Below are positions 26,954 through 36,191 of a DNA stretch of 64,000 nucleotides, piece by piece. The position numbers and the translations under genes are program-made. Numbering within the stretch: the stretch's first letter is position 1; each line of letters starts with the position of its first letter. The stretch is taken from assembly GCA_051251725.1 (NCBI GenBank), contig JBPOFN010000003.1, positions 1 to 64,000 on the forward strand. Direction: 5' to 3'. The stretch comes from JALZUE01 sp051251725 (GTDB lineage Bacteria > Pseudomonadota > Gammaproteobacteria > Enterobacterales > Alteromonadaceae). The notes under the pieces are model-generated. The model was not told where the DNA came from. It searched no databases and saw nothing but the letters and a program-made list of their open reading frames with translations.

Positions 26954-27161
26954 GGTGATAACTCTCTTAAAATAAAAATTTCGCCATTGTAGCCAATATA
27001 GACTGAGCGCTCAAGAAGGATAATTGAGTTTATAGCTGTGTATGTTATTTGGAAATTGAGATAAGTTTAAATTGAATTCAAAGGGATGATAAAAATGAAA
27101 CAACGGATGATTTGTTAATTTACCGAAGCTTCATTTTATTCGAGCTTATTAAATGATTAGA

Positions 27162-29165
27162 TTATTTTAATAAAGCCATTGCGTTAGCGACAACATTTTC
27201 AACGGTAAAGCCAAAGTGCTTTAATAACGCGTGACCAGGGGCTGATTCACCAAAAGTAGACATGCCAATAATAGCGCCAGTGCGACCAACGTATTTATGC
27301 CAATAATCAACATGAGCAGTTTCGATGGCAATGACTGATTTAACCGAGCTAGGTAGTACAGACTCTTGATAATCAGGAGATTGTAAATCAAATAATGAGG
27401 TACTTGGCATAGAAACAACCCGTACTTTTTTACCTGAGGCCGTCAGTTCTTTTGCCGCGTCAATGGCTAAACCAACTTCTGAACCGGTGGCAATTAAGAT
27501 AAGTTCAGGCGTGCCATCACAATCAGATAAAACATAACCCCCTTGAGCAATTTGGCTAACTTGTGCATCAGTACGTGATTGATGCGCCAAGCTTTGACGG
27601 CTAAAAATTAAGGCACTTGGCCCGTCTTTTCTCATCACGGCTGCTTTCCAAGCAACGGCAGATTCAACGGCATCGCATGGACGCCAAGTGTGTAAATTTG
27701 GTGTCATCCGTAAATTAGCAATTTGCTCAATCGGTTGATGCGTTGGGCCGTCTTCCCCTTGACCAATGGAATCATGGGTATAAACAAAAATGTTTTGAAT
27801 GCCCATTAATGCCGACATACGAACCGCGTTACGAGCATATTCCATAAACATTAAGAAAGTCGCGCCGTAGTTAATAAAACCACCATGTAATGACAAGCCG
27901 TTCATAATGCCACTCATACCAAACTCACGAACACCGTAGAATAAATAATTACCCGCGGCATCGTCAGCAGAAATGCCTTTTGAACCTGACCATAATGTTA
28001 AGTTTGAACCAGCTAAATCAGCGGAACCGCCTAATAATTCAGGTAACATAGCGCCAAATACTTCAATGGTATTTTGTGAAGCTTTTCGGCTAGCAATGTT
28101 TTGTTCGTTGTTTTGACATGACAAAATATAATCATCAGCTTTTGCTTCGAATGACTCAGGCAGTGCGTTATCAATCACCCGACGGGTATATTCAGCGGCT
28201 AGTTCAGGGTGAGCTTTTGCATAAGCATCAAAACGTATTTGCCATTGGCTTTCAGCTGTTTGACCTGCGGCTTTTGCATCCCAAGCTTGGTAAACATCTT
28301 GTGGAATTTCAAATGGCGCATATGGCCAATTTAAAAATTCACGCGCGGCATTAATTTCGTCTGGTCCTAAAGGTGAACCATGGCAATCGTGAGAGCCAGA
28401 TTTATTTGGTGAACCAAAGCCAATCACGGTTTTACAACAGATCATGCTTGGTTTGTCGGTGATTGATTTTGCTTCGGCGATTGCCCCAGCAATGGCTTCA
28501 GGGTCATGCCCGTCAACATTGCTAATAACATGCCAGCCATAGGCGTGAAAACGTGCTGGGGTATCGTCGGTAAACCAACCTTCAACATGTCCATCAATTG
28601 AAATGCCGTTGTCATCCCAAAAGGCAATTAATTTACCTAAACCTAAGGTGCCAGCTAAAGAGCAAGCTTCGTGTGAAATGCCTTCCATTAAACAGCCATC
28701 ACCTAAAAAGCAATAGGTAAAGTGATCAACAATGTTAAAATGTTCTTTATTAAATTGTGCCGCGAGTGTTTTTTCAGCGATTGCCATACCAACAGCATTT
28801 GAAACACCCGCTCCTAGTGGGCCGGTGGTGGTTTCAACACCTGGCGTGTAGTTATATTCAGGGTGACCTGGCGTTTTTGAATGAAGTTGACGAAATTGCT
28901 TGAGTTCATCAATCGGTAAATCATAACCACTGAGATGTAACAGTGAATAAATTAACATAGAACCGTGACCATTGCTTAAGACAAAGCGATCACGATCTGA
29001 CCATTTAGGGTTCGTTGGGTTATGTTTTAAAAAGCTATTCCATAATACTTCGGCAATATCAGCCATACCCATTGGTGCACCAGGATGTCCTGAGTTAGCT
29101 TGTTGAACCGCGTCCATACTTAAGGCGCGAATGGCATTAGCCAAATTTTGTCTAGGAGAGGTCAT
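27162..29165 (-). CDS. tkt: Transketolase
   Basis: A 667-residue thiamine-diphosphate enzyme of full family length. The TPP/Mg site is GDGCLMEGISHEA through FWDDN; the Pyr domain has FVYTHDSIGQGEDGPTHQP with the conserved His and the C-terminal domain is intact. It moves two-carbon units between pentose and hexose/triose phosphates. It follows transaldolase by 79 bp on the same strand, forming a tal-tkt unit whose promoter region carries a copy of the palindromic operator found throughout the arabinan locus. It may be a dedicated second copy for pentose growth (inference). Confidence 0.95.
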   Translation of the reverse strand: MTSPRQNLANAIRALSMDAVQQANSGHPGAPMGMADIAEVLWNSFLKHNPTNPKWSDRDRFVLSNGHGSMLIYSLLHLSGYDLPIDELKQFRQLHSKTPGHPEYNYTPGVETTTGPLGAGVSNAVGMAIAEKTLAAQFNKEHFNIVDHFTYCFLGDGCLMEGISHEACSLAGTLGLGKLIAFWDDNGISIDGHVEGWFTDDTPARFHAYGWHVISNVDGHDPEAIAGAIAEAKSITDKPSMICCKTVIGFGSPNKSGSHDCHGSPLGPDEINAAREFLNWPYAPFEIPQDVYQAWDAKAAGQTAESQWQIRFDAYAKAHPELAAEYTRRVIDNALPESFEAKADDYILSCQNNEQNIASRKASQNTIEVFGAMLPELLGGSADLAGSNLTLWSGSKGISADDAAGNYLFYGVREFGMSGIMNGLSLHGGFINYGATFLMFMEYARNAVRMSALMGIQNIFVYTHDSIGQGEDGPTHQPIEQIANLRMTPNLHTWRPCDAVESAVAWKAAVMRKDGPSALIFSRQSLAHQSRTDAQVSQIAQGGYVLSDCDGTPELILIATGSEVGLAIDAAKELTASGKKVRVVSMPSTSLFDLQSPDYQESVLPSSVKSVIAIETAHVDYWHKYVGRTGAIIGMSTFGESAPGHALLKHFGFTVENVVANAMALLK

Positions 29166-29244
29166 GCTCTTTTCCTTACAGTATAAATTTCCCGTTCAGT
29201 TCGCGTTCTATGTGCTAGTGAACGAGCTGAAATGTGAAATCGGG

Positions 29245-30183
29245 TTACTTAATTAACGAACGAACTAAGTCTTCTAAAATAAGCTGATCTTTGGCAAAGT
29301 TACGAATACCTTCAGCTAATTTTTCCGTTGCCATCGCGTTTTCATTAAGCTGCCAGTTAAAGTTTTTTTGATCGAGTGGTGCTTTTTTTTCTGGTGGTGT
29401 TGTCGATGGTTTTTCAGCGGATAATTTTACCGCTAATTCGCCTGTTGTTGCTTGTAATTCATTTAACAAAGCAGGTGAAATAGTTAATAAGTCACAACCG
29501 GCCAGTTCAATAATTTCAGAGGTGTTTCTGAAACTTGCCCCCATGACGACGGTTTTATAATCGTTTTGTTTGTAGTAGTCATAAATCGCGGTGACCGATT
29601 GCACACCAGGATCATCACTGCCTTCAAAATCTCGCCCTTCCGATTTTTTATACCAGTCTAAAATGCGACCAACAAAAGGGGAAATTAGGGTGATATTGGC
29701 CTCAGCACAAGCAACGGCCTGAGTTAAACTGAATAATAAGGTTAAGTTACAAGCAATGCCTTCTTGCTCTAATTGCTCGGCTGCTTTAATACCTTGCCAA
29801 GTTGACGCCAATTTAATTAATACACGTTCTTTAGGAATACCAGCCGCTTGATAAAGGGCAATTAATTTACGCCCTTTAGCTACACTCGCTTCGGTATCAA
29901 ACGACAAACGAGCATCTACTTCACTTGAAATGCGACCTGGCACATGTTTTAAAATTTCACAGCCAAAATTAACAATAAGTTGATCACAGATATCATCAAT
30001 ATCATCACTTGAGTTTGCGATGGCCGCTTCAATAAGAGATTGGTATTGAGGTAATTTAGCCGCTTGTAATATCAATGAAGGATTGGTGGTGGCATCCGTT
30101 GGTTTTAATGCTTTAATTGAGTCTACATCACCGCTGTCGGCAACGACAATAGTCACATCTTTTAGCTGTTCTAATAAATTCAT
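29245..30183 (-). CDS. tal: Transaldolase
   Basis: A 312-residue transaldolase of the TalB type. PTDATTNPSLI carries the catalytic Asp region; the Schiff-base Lys is about residue 124 in VLIKLASTWQGIKAAE; LISPFVGRILDWYK and the C-terminal helices are conserved. It exchanges a dihydroxyacetone unit in the pentose phosphate pathway. A 17-bp palindromic operator starts 30 bp upstream of its ATG, and a GntR-family regulator is divergent from it. Confidence 0.95.
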   Translation of the reverse strand: MNLLEQLKDVTIVVADSGDVDSIKALKPTDATTNPSLILQAAKLPQYQSLIEAAIANSSDDIDDICDQLIVNFGCEILKHVPGRISSEVDARLSFDTEASVAKGRKLIALYQAAGIPKERVLIKLASTWQGIKAAEQLEQEGIACNLTLLFSLTQAVACAEANITLISPFVGRILDWYKKSEGRDFEGSDDPGVQSVTAIYDYYKQNDYKTVVMGASFRNTSEIIELAGCDLLTISPALLNELQATTGELAVKLSAEKPSTTPPEKKAPLDQKNFNWQLNENAMATEKLAEGIRNFAKDQLILEDLVRSLIK

Positions 30184-30212
30184 CTTTATATTTACTCTAG
30201 TTACTTTTTATT

Positions 30213-30229
30213 TGTAGTATGATAACACT
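30213..30229. promoter_or_regulatory. Arabinan-locus palindromic operator, site A (tal-tkt)
   Basis: TGTAGTATGATAACACT matches TGTANTATNATANTACA at all defined positions except two. It lies 30 bp before the tal start and 296 bp before the divergent regulator gene. Confidence 0.6.
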
Positions 30230-30525
30230 ATATTGGAATGGCGGAAAGTGGATAAATGCTGAATTTATCGCAGGAGAATTTCCGCTATAATGGCAAAAAT
30301 TTGCAAATGATTTGCTTAAGCGCTAGAAAATATTATAAATATCGGTAATATAAGTCATATCATAGTATTATTTTTTTGACTCGTAATTCGCACACCTTTT
30401 CTACTAGTTGATTCAGAGGGGATTTTTTTTTACCCTTTGTGATTTTCGGTTTATTTAAGCGTGAGTAAGTCATAAAACAAATATAAAATAATAGAACCGT
30501 ATAAAAAGTAATCATAGAGACCTTT
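30230..30525. other. Divergent promoter region tal / GntR regulator
   Basis: About 300 bp, AT-rich. No further copy of the operator was seen near the regulator start. Confidence 0.35.
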
Positions 30526-31242
30526 ATGGCAAATAGATCAACTAATCGACCGCAAAGTATTCATAGTTGGGTAGCTAGTGAACTTGGCAATCGTATTGTC
30601 ACCGGTACTTACCAACCTGGCGAATATATCCCAAATGAAACCAATTTAGGTGAAGAGTTGGGAGTATCTCGTACTGCTTTAAGAGAAGCATTTAAATTAT
30701 TGTCGGCTAAAGGTTTGATTGAATCGCGCCCAAAACTTGGCACCCGTATTCGTGAGCGCAAGCATTGGAATATGTTTGATTCAGTCTTATTGGGCTGGAT
30801 GTTTGACTCGAAGCCATCGCCAAAGTTTTATGAATCACTTTTTGAAATTCGTAAAATTTTTGAGCCAGCGGCTGCTGAACTTGCTGCCTTGAATCATACC
30901 GAAGAACAAATCGCTGTGATTGCCGATGCTTATGACAAAATGGAAAAAGCTAAATTAGGTACCGATGAAATTTATTCTACCGATGTAGATTTTCATATGG
31001 CGATTCTAACCGCGACTAATAATGATTTTATGATCGCTTTAGGGGTAACCATTCAAACCGCTTTGATGGGAATTTTCCGTTTAAGTAGTGGTGCGACTAA
31101 TAAAGAATACCAAGATGCCTTACCTGGTCATAAAGCGATATATAAAGCGATTGAAGCAAAAGATCCTGAGGGCGCGAAACAGCAAATGTTAGTACTATTA
31201 GATGATTCACAAAAGAATCTCGAGGGTACGTTAGAGCAATAA
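30526..31242 (+). CDS. GntR-family (FadR subfamily) regulator
   Basis: A 238-residue regulator. The N-terminal winged helix has GTYQPGEYIPNETNLGEELGVSRTALREAFKLLSAKGLIESRPKLGT-type structure (start near residue 27), and the C-terminal helical FCD domain has DVDFHMAILTATNN and GHKAIYKAIEAKDPEGA, including likely metal-binding Asp/His. FadR-type regulators with FCD domains usually sense sugar acids or similar small acids. It sits between the tal-tkt unit and the sugar-acid dehydratase, both of which carry the same palindrome, making it the best candidate to bind that operator (inference). It is closed by its own terminator. Confidence 0.9.
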   Translation: MANRSTNRPQSIHSWVASELGNRIVTGTYQPGEYIPNETNLGEELGVSRTALREAFKLLSAKGLIESRPKLGTRIRERKHWNMFDSVLLGWMFDSKPSPKFYESLFEIRKIFEPAAAELAALNHTEEQIAVIADAYDKMEKAKLGTDEIYSTDVDFHMAILTATNNDFMIALGVTIQTALMGIFRLSSGATNKEYQDALPGHKAIYKAIEAKDPEGAKQQMLVLLDDSQKNLEGTLEQ

Positions 31243-31271
31243 ACTCTGCAATTAGCACGTCAATTATTATG

Positions 31272-31308
31272 AATGGCTAACATCTTATAGGTGTTAGCCA
31301 TTTTTTTT
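31272..31308 (+). terminator. Intrinsic terminator after the GntR regulator
   Basis: AATGGCTAACA at 31272-31282 and TGTTAGCCATT at 31292-31302 form an 11-bp perfect stem followed by eight T. Confidence 0.9.
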
Positions 31309-31390
31309 GTCCGGTAAATCAGTTGATTACTATTATTTTAAGTTGTTATTTAACGATAACGGTAAATGTTATTGATCGGTGAATGATTTA

Positions 31391-31407
31391 TGTAGTATTG
31401 TATTACT
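31391..31407. promoter_or_regulatory. Arabinan-locus operator, site B (dehydratase operon)
   Basis: TGTAGTATTGTATTACT, identical to site C at 43580, fits the palindrome TGTANTATNATANTACA with two mismatches. It is 48 bp before the preferred dehydratase start, near where a promoter would be expected. Confidence 0.7.
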
Positions 31408-31454
31408 AATGGTTGGCTGTCACTACAGTTCTTGATTTAAGTTTAGGTGTCGCT

Positions 31455-33191
31455 TTGAAAAATAATGATAACAATATCAAGCTTAGATCAGCGAGTTGGT
31501 TTGGTACTAATGATAAAAATGGTTTTATGTACCGTAGTTGGATGAAAAACCAAGGTATTCCTGATCATCATTTTCATAATAAACCGGTTATTGGCATTTG
31601 TAATACTTGGTCAGACTTAACTCCTTGTAATGGGCACTTTCGTGAATTAGCAGAAAAAATTAAAAACGGTATTAGAGAAGCAGGGGGCATTCCGGTGGAA
31701 TTTCCCGTGTTCTCAAGTGGCGAGTCAAATCTTCGTCCAACGGCGATGTTAACTCGCAATTTAGCGGCGATGGACACAGAAGAAGCTATTCGTGGCAATC
31801 CTATTGATGGCGTTGTGTTAATGGTTGGTTGTGATAAAACCACTCCGGCCTTATTGATGGGCGCGGCCAGCTGTGACTTACCGACGATTGTTGTGACCGG
31901 TGGGCCAATGCTAAACGGCAAACATCAAGGTAAAGATGTGGGCTCAGGTACTTTAGTGTGGAAAATGAGTGAAGACTACCAAGCCGGTAACATTAATCTA
32001 GACGAATTTATGAGCGCTGAAGCAGGCATGTCACGTTCATCAGGTACCTGTAACACCATGGGGACGGCTTCAACCATGGCGTGTATGGTTGAAAGTTTAG
32101 GCGTGAGTTTACCTCATAATGCTGCTATTCCTGCAGTTGACTCTCGTCGCCATGTTTTAGCGCATATGTCAGGTATGCGAATTGTTGATATGGTTAAAGA
32201 AGATTTAAAACTCTCGCAACTATTAACCAAAGAAGCTTTTATTAATGCGATTAAAACTAATGCTGCGATTGGCGGTTCAACCAATGCGGTGATCCATTTA
32301 AAAGCGATTGCTGGGCGTATTGGGGTAGAGTTAAATTTAGACGATTGGTCTTATGGTCATGATGTGCCAACCCTTGTTAATTTACAGCCTTCTGGCCAGT
32401 ATTTAATGGAAGACTTTTATTATGCCGGTGGTTTACCTGCGGTGTTAAGAACATTGGGTGAGCAAGGCTTGTTAATTAATGACGCCCTAACCGCGAATGG
32501 TAAAACCTTGTGGCAAAATGTAAAAACAGCCTCGCAATATAATCCGGATGTTATTTTTCCTTTTGATAAGCCTTTAATGGAAAATGGTGGGATCCGTATA
32601 TTGCGTGGTAATTTAGCGCCTCGTGGTGCGGTAATAAAACCTTCGGCAGCAAGCAAACATTTGATGAAACATCGCGGTAAAGCGGTAGTGTTTGAAAGTT
32701 TGGAACATTACAAAAAACGTATTGATGATCCTGCGCTTGAGATTGATGAACATAGTGTCATGGTATTAAAAAATTGTGGTCCTAAAGGTTATCCTGGTAT
32801 GGCGGAAGTTGGCAATATGGGGTTACCGCCTAAGCTTTTGAAAAAAGGTATTACTGATATGGTGCGGATCTCGGATGCTCGCATGAGTGGTACCGCTTTT
32901 GGTACGGTAATTTTACATGTCACGCCGGAAGCCATGGAACTTGGCCCGTTAGCGGCAGTACAAGAGGGCGATTATATTGAACTTGATGTAGAAACTGGCC
33001 GATTACATTTAGAAGTTAGTGCGCAAGAGTTAACTAATAGATTAGCTCAGTTAAAAGCCAATCAGGTGATTGTTAAAACCGGAGGTTATCTAGAAATTTA
33101 TCGTGAACGCGTTTTACAAGCGGATGAAGGCTGTGATTTTGATTTTCTAGTGGGATGCAGAGGCGCTGATGTTCCTTCGCATTCGCATTAG
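31455..33191 (+). CDS. araC: IlvD/Edd-family sugar-acid dehydratase, probable L-arabinonate dehydratase
   Basis: About 578 residues. The frame opens at a TTG at 31413, but the TTG at 31455 has AGGTG just upstream and begins nearer the family start (KLRSASWFGTNDKNGFMYRSW); no early ATG exists. Iron-sulfur cysteines are visible in GICNTWSDLTPCN, MVGCDKTTPALLM and GTCNTMGTASTMA. The family makes 2-keto-3-deoxy acids from aldonates; this sequence type and its neighbours (SDR, epimerase, arabinan enzymes) favour L-arabinonate. D-xylonate or another aldonate is the alternative. The gene symbol follows the oxidative arabinose pathway usage and is not the E. coli regulator AraC. First gene of a plus-strand run to 40814. 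Confidence 0.8.
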   Translation: MKNNDNNIKLRSASWFGTNDKNGFMYRSWMKNQGIPDHHFHNKPVIGICNTWSDLTPCNGHFRELAEKIKNGIREAGGIPVEFPVFSSGESNLRPTAMLTRNLAAMDTEEAIRGNPIDGVVLMVGCDKTTPALLMGAASCDLPTIVVTGGPMLNGKHQGKDVGSGTLVWKMSEDYQAGNINLDEFMSAEAGMSRSSGTCNTMGTASTMACMVESLGVSLPHNAAIPAVDSRRHVLAHMSGMRIVDMVKEDLKLSQLLTKEAFINAIKTNAAIGGSTNAVIHLKAIAGRIGVELNLDDWSYGHDVPTLVNLQPSGQYLMEDFYYAGGLPAVLRTLGEQGLLINDALTANGKTLWQNVKTASQYNPDVIFPFDKPLMENGGIRILRGNLAPRGAVIKPSAASKHLMKHRGKAVVFESLEHYKKRIDDPALEIDEHSVMVLKNCGPKGYPGMAEVGNMGLPPKLLKKGITDMVRISDARMSGTAFGTVILHVTPEAMELGPLAAVQEGDYIELDVETGRLHLEVSAQELTNRLAQLKANQVIVKTGGYLEIYRERVLQADEGCDFDFLVGCRGADVPSHSH

Positions 33192-33247
33192 CAACTCTGA
33201 GATTCTTCTTTATAATGAACTAAGTTTTAATAATAAAAGGTTTAATT

Positions 33248-34018
33248 ATGAATTTGAGTAACCTTTATCCAAGTTTGCGTGGAAAAGTGGTTTTTATTAC
33301 CGGTGGAGCGACAGGGATAGGTAACTGTTTTGTTGAGTCTTTTGCTGAACAAGGTGCAAAAGTGATTTTTGTTGATGTTTTGGAATCGGAATCAACAGCA
33401 TTAGTGAATGGGTTAACCGAAAAAATACCGGGTGCACAAGTGTACTTTTTTCAATGTGACTTAATTGATATTGAAAAATTAAAAAATATTATGCAACAGG
33501 TTGAAGCCGAAATAGGTGATATTTCCGTATTAGTGAATAGTGCAGCCAATGATACTCGTCATAAATTTCAGGATGTTAGCATCGAAGATTGGGATCGTTG
33601 TATCAATATTAATTTACGACATTACTTTTTTGCTATTCAGGCCGTACAACAGCAAATGGCAAAAAATGGCGGCGGCTCAATTATCAATATGGGTTCAATG
33701 AGCTGGCATGATCACCAAGGTGGTATGCCTGGTTATACCGCAGCGAAAGCGGGTGTTGTTGGTTTAACCCGAGGTTTTGCCAGTGAATTAGGTAAAGATA
33801 AAATTCGAATTAATACCATTACTCCAGGTTGGGTGATGACAAAACGCCAGTTAACCCATTGGGTAAATGAAAATACAGTTAAAAAAATTGAAGAAAACCA
33901 ATGTATTAAAGATTATGTCATGCCGGAAGATATTGCCGCCATGGTGTTATTTCTAGCCTCAGACGACAGTAAATTGTGCACAGCTCAAGACTTTGTTGTT
34001 GATGGTGGTTGGATTTAA
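33248..34018 (+). CDS. SDR-family sugar dehydrogenase, probable L-arabinose 1-dehydrogenase
   Basis: A 256-residue short-chain dehydrogenase. Cofactor motif TGGATGIG is at 18-25 and the catalytic set is Ser150, Tyr163 and Lys167 (NMGSMSW...GYTAAKAG). It resembles the aldose 1-dehydrogenases that open oxidative pentose pathways. With the dehydratase 56 bp upstream and aldose 1-epimerase 41 bp downstream, oxidation of L-arabinose to its lactone is the likely step. The lactonase that should follow is not in the window. Confidence 0.82.
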   Translation: MNLSNLYPSLRGKVVFITGGATGIGNCFVESFAEQGAKVIFVDVLESESTALVNGLTEKIPGAQVYFFQCDLIDIEKLKNIMQQVEAEIGDISVLVNSAANDTRHKFQDVSIEDWDRCININLRHYFFAIQAVQQQMAKNGGGSIINMGSMSWHDHQGGMPGYTAAKAGVVGLTRGFASELGKDKIRINTITPGWVMTKRQLTHWVNENTVKKIEENQCIKDYVMPEDIAAMVLFLASDDSKLCTAQDFVVDGGWI

Positions 34019-34059
34019 TGCAAACTAAAATAAAACCATAAGAGAGCACTGAGAGCTAA

Positions 34060-35127
34060 ATGACGAAAAAATCGCCCCAACTTAACATTACTAAACAGCA
34101 ATTGGTTAATTCTACTTTGGCTGCACCATTAGAGATTATTACTTTGGCAAATTGTCACGGTTTAACTGTGTCTTTGTCGAATTTAGGGGCGAGTATTTGG
34201 TCAGTAACTGTACCAGAAAAAAGCAATAATCTGCCTGCAACTGAGCTGGTTTTAAATTATCAAAATATCGAAGATTGGGCGAAAAATCCTTATTATTTTG
34301 GCGTTACCGCCGGCCGAGTAGCCAATCGTATTGGCGGCGCTAATTTTGAATTAGAGGGTAAAACTATTCATTTAGCTGCCAATGAAGGTGACAATCAGCT
34401 ACATGGTGGTCCGGGCGGCTTGAGTCAATGTTTTTGGTCTTTTGAAACCAGTCAAGATGTGGATTCGGTAGCGGTTACTTATCACCATCACAGCCCTGAT
34501 GGCGATCAAGGTTTTCCGGGTAATATGGATATTGAATTAACTTACCGCTTAAGCAATAACAACGAGCTAACCTTAACTTATCAAGCGGTTGCCGATCAAA
34601 GTACGCCGATTTGTTTAACCAACCATGCTTATTGGAACCTTGCCGGTACCTCGAACGGTGATATTTTATCACACACCCTTGAATTGCCGGCAGACTATAT
34701 TTTAGCCCTAAACGAGCAACAAATACCCACGGGTGAACTTAACTTAGTCACGGACAGCGCTTTTGATTTCCGTACCAATAAAGCGATTGGCAAAGATATT
34801 GAGCAATTAAAGAATGGCTATGATCACTATTTTGTCGTTAAGCGTGGTAACAATGAACTAATGCCGGTTGCTAAGTTAACGGATCCTAAATCGGGGCGAG
34901 TAATGGAAATTTTATCGACCGAAGCAGGTATTCAGTTATACAGTGGTAACTTCCTTGATGGCAGCCATATAGGTAGTAATAAACAAGCGCTGACTAAACA
35001 TATGGGCTTGTGTTTGGAAACCCATGGTTTCCCTGATGCTGTCAATCATGCACATTTTCCTAGCGTCATGGTGAACAAAGGTGAAGTCTACCAACAAACC
35101 ACCTTACATCGATTTTCAAAATTTTAA
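34060..35127 (+). CDS. galM: Aldose 1-epimerase (mutarotase)
   Basis: A 355-residue GalM-type protein with no signal peptide. Family motifs are FGVTAGRVANRIGGANFEL, LTNHAYWNLAG with the catalytic His, and the C-terminal GIQLYSGNFLDG and CLETHGFPDAVNH with the catalytic Glu. It interconverts anomers and would supply the anomer needed by the neighbouring 1-dehydrogenase after arabinose enters the cell in furanose form. Same operon. Confidence 0.92.
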   Translation: MTKKSPQLNITKQQLVNSTLAAPLEIITLANCHGLTVSLSNLGASIWSVTVPEKSNNLPATELVLNYQNIEDWAKNPYYFGVTAGRVANRIGGANFELEGKTIHLAANEGDNQLHGGPGGLSQCFWSFETSQDVDSVAVTYHHHSPDGDQGFPGNMDIELTYRLSNNNELTLTYQAVADQSTPICLTNHAYWNLAGTSNGDILSHTLELPADYILALNEQQIPTGELNLVTDSAFDFRTNKAIGKDIEQLKNGYDHYFVVKRGNNELMPVAKLTDPKSGRVMEILSTEAGIQLYSGNFLDGSHIGSNKQALTKHMGLCLETHGFPDAVNHAHFPSVMVNKGEVYQQTTLHRFSKF

Positions 35128-35199
35128 GTAACTGATCCCCTAATAATATAAATATAAACAGGATTTATTGTTAAATTCTAAAGAGCAGAGGTCTAAATA

Positions 35200-36138
35200 A
35201 TGTATATTCGTAGTATGATAATATTAATGTTGGTGTCGGTCACGCAGAGCGCATTTTCAACCACCATAGGTTTTTCGCAAGTGGGTTCAGAAAGTGGCTG
35301 GCGTACTAGCTTTAGTGAGTCGGTCAAAGCGGAAGCGAAACAACGAGGCATTAATTTAAAATTTGCTGATGCCCAACAAAAACAAGAAAACCAAATTAAA
35401 GCAGTGCGTAGTTTTATTGCCCAAGGTGTCGACGGTATCGTAATTGCCCCAGTCGTTGAAACCGGTTGGAAGCCGGTCTTAAAAGAGGCTAAACGTTCTG
35501 GCATTCCGGTGGTTATTGTTGATCGTAATATTAAAGTAAAACAGCAGTCGCTATTTTTAACTCGTATTGCCTCTGATTTTAGTGAAGAAGGACGAAAAAT
35601 TGCCCGTTGGTTAGTAAAAGCAACCAATGAGAATTGTGCCATTGCTGAACTGCAAGGAACCGTAGGAGCAACAGCGGCAATAGATCGTGCAAGGGGCTTT
35701 AACGAAGTAATTGCTAACTACCCGAATATGAAGATAGTGCGAAGCCAAACCGGTGAATTTACCCGTACTAAAGGTAAGGAGGTCATGGAAAGTTTTTTAA
35801 AAGCAGAGCAAGGTGGTAATTCACTTTGTGCTGTTTGGGCGCATAACGATGAAATGGCGTTAGGTGCTATTCAAGCGATTAAAGAAGCCGGTTTGCAACC
35901 AGCGAAAGATATTTTAGTAGTTGCTGTTGATGGTGTCCCTGACTATTTTAAAGCAATGGCCGATGGTGAAGCGAACGCAACGGTTGAGTTAAGTCCACAT
36001 TTGGGCGGCCCTGCTTTTGATGCGATTGAAGCGTATTTAAAAGGTGATAAAAATATTAAAAAGCTGATCAGCACCACAGGTGAATTATTTACCCAAGCAA
36101 CCGCTGCTCAAGAATATCAACAAAGACGAATGAAATAG
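35200..36138 (+). CDS. ytfQ: Furanose-type ABC transporter substrate-binding protein
   Basis: A 312-residue periplasmic binding protein with a signal peptide ending SAFST. The stretch GFSQVGSESGWRTSFSESVKAEAK through KFADAQQKQENQIKAVRSFIAQGVDG is nearly diagnostic of the YtfQ galactofuranose-binding type. AGAGG precedes the ATG. It starts the transporter ytfQ-ytfR-ytfT-yjfF. In this arabinan context L-arabinofuranose or arabinose is the likely ligand; related systems in other marine gammaproteobacteria have been predicted for L-arabinose. A weak operator-like palindrome lies inside the first codons (35209-35225). Confidence 0.88.
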   Translation: MYIRSMIILMLVSVTQSAFSTTIGFSQVGSESGWRTSFSESVKAEAKQRGINLKFADAQQKQENQIKAVRSFIAQGVDGIVIAPVVETGWKPVLKEAKRSGIPVVIVDRNIKVKQQSLFLTRIASDFSEEGRKIARWLVKATNENCAIAELQGTVGATAAIDRARGFNEVIANYPNMKIVRSQTGEFTRTKGKEVMESFLKAEQGGNSLCAVWAHNDEMALGAIQAIKEAGLQPAKDILVVAVDGVPDYFKAMADGEANATVELSPHLGGPAFDAIEAYLKGDKNIKKLISTTGELFTQATAAQEYQQRRMK

Positions 36139-36191
36139 TCATCGATGTTTAAGATGAAAAAATCACTATTCGTTGATCAAGGAGTTGTTCT

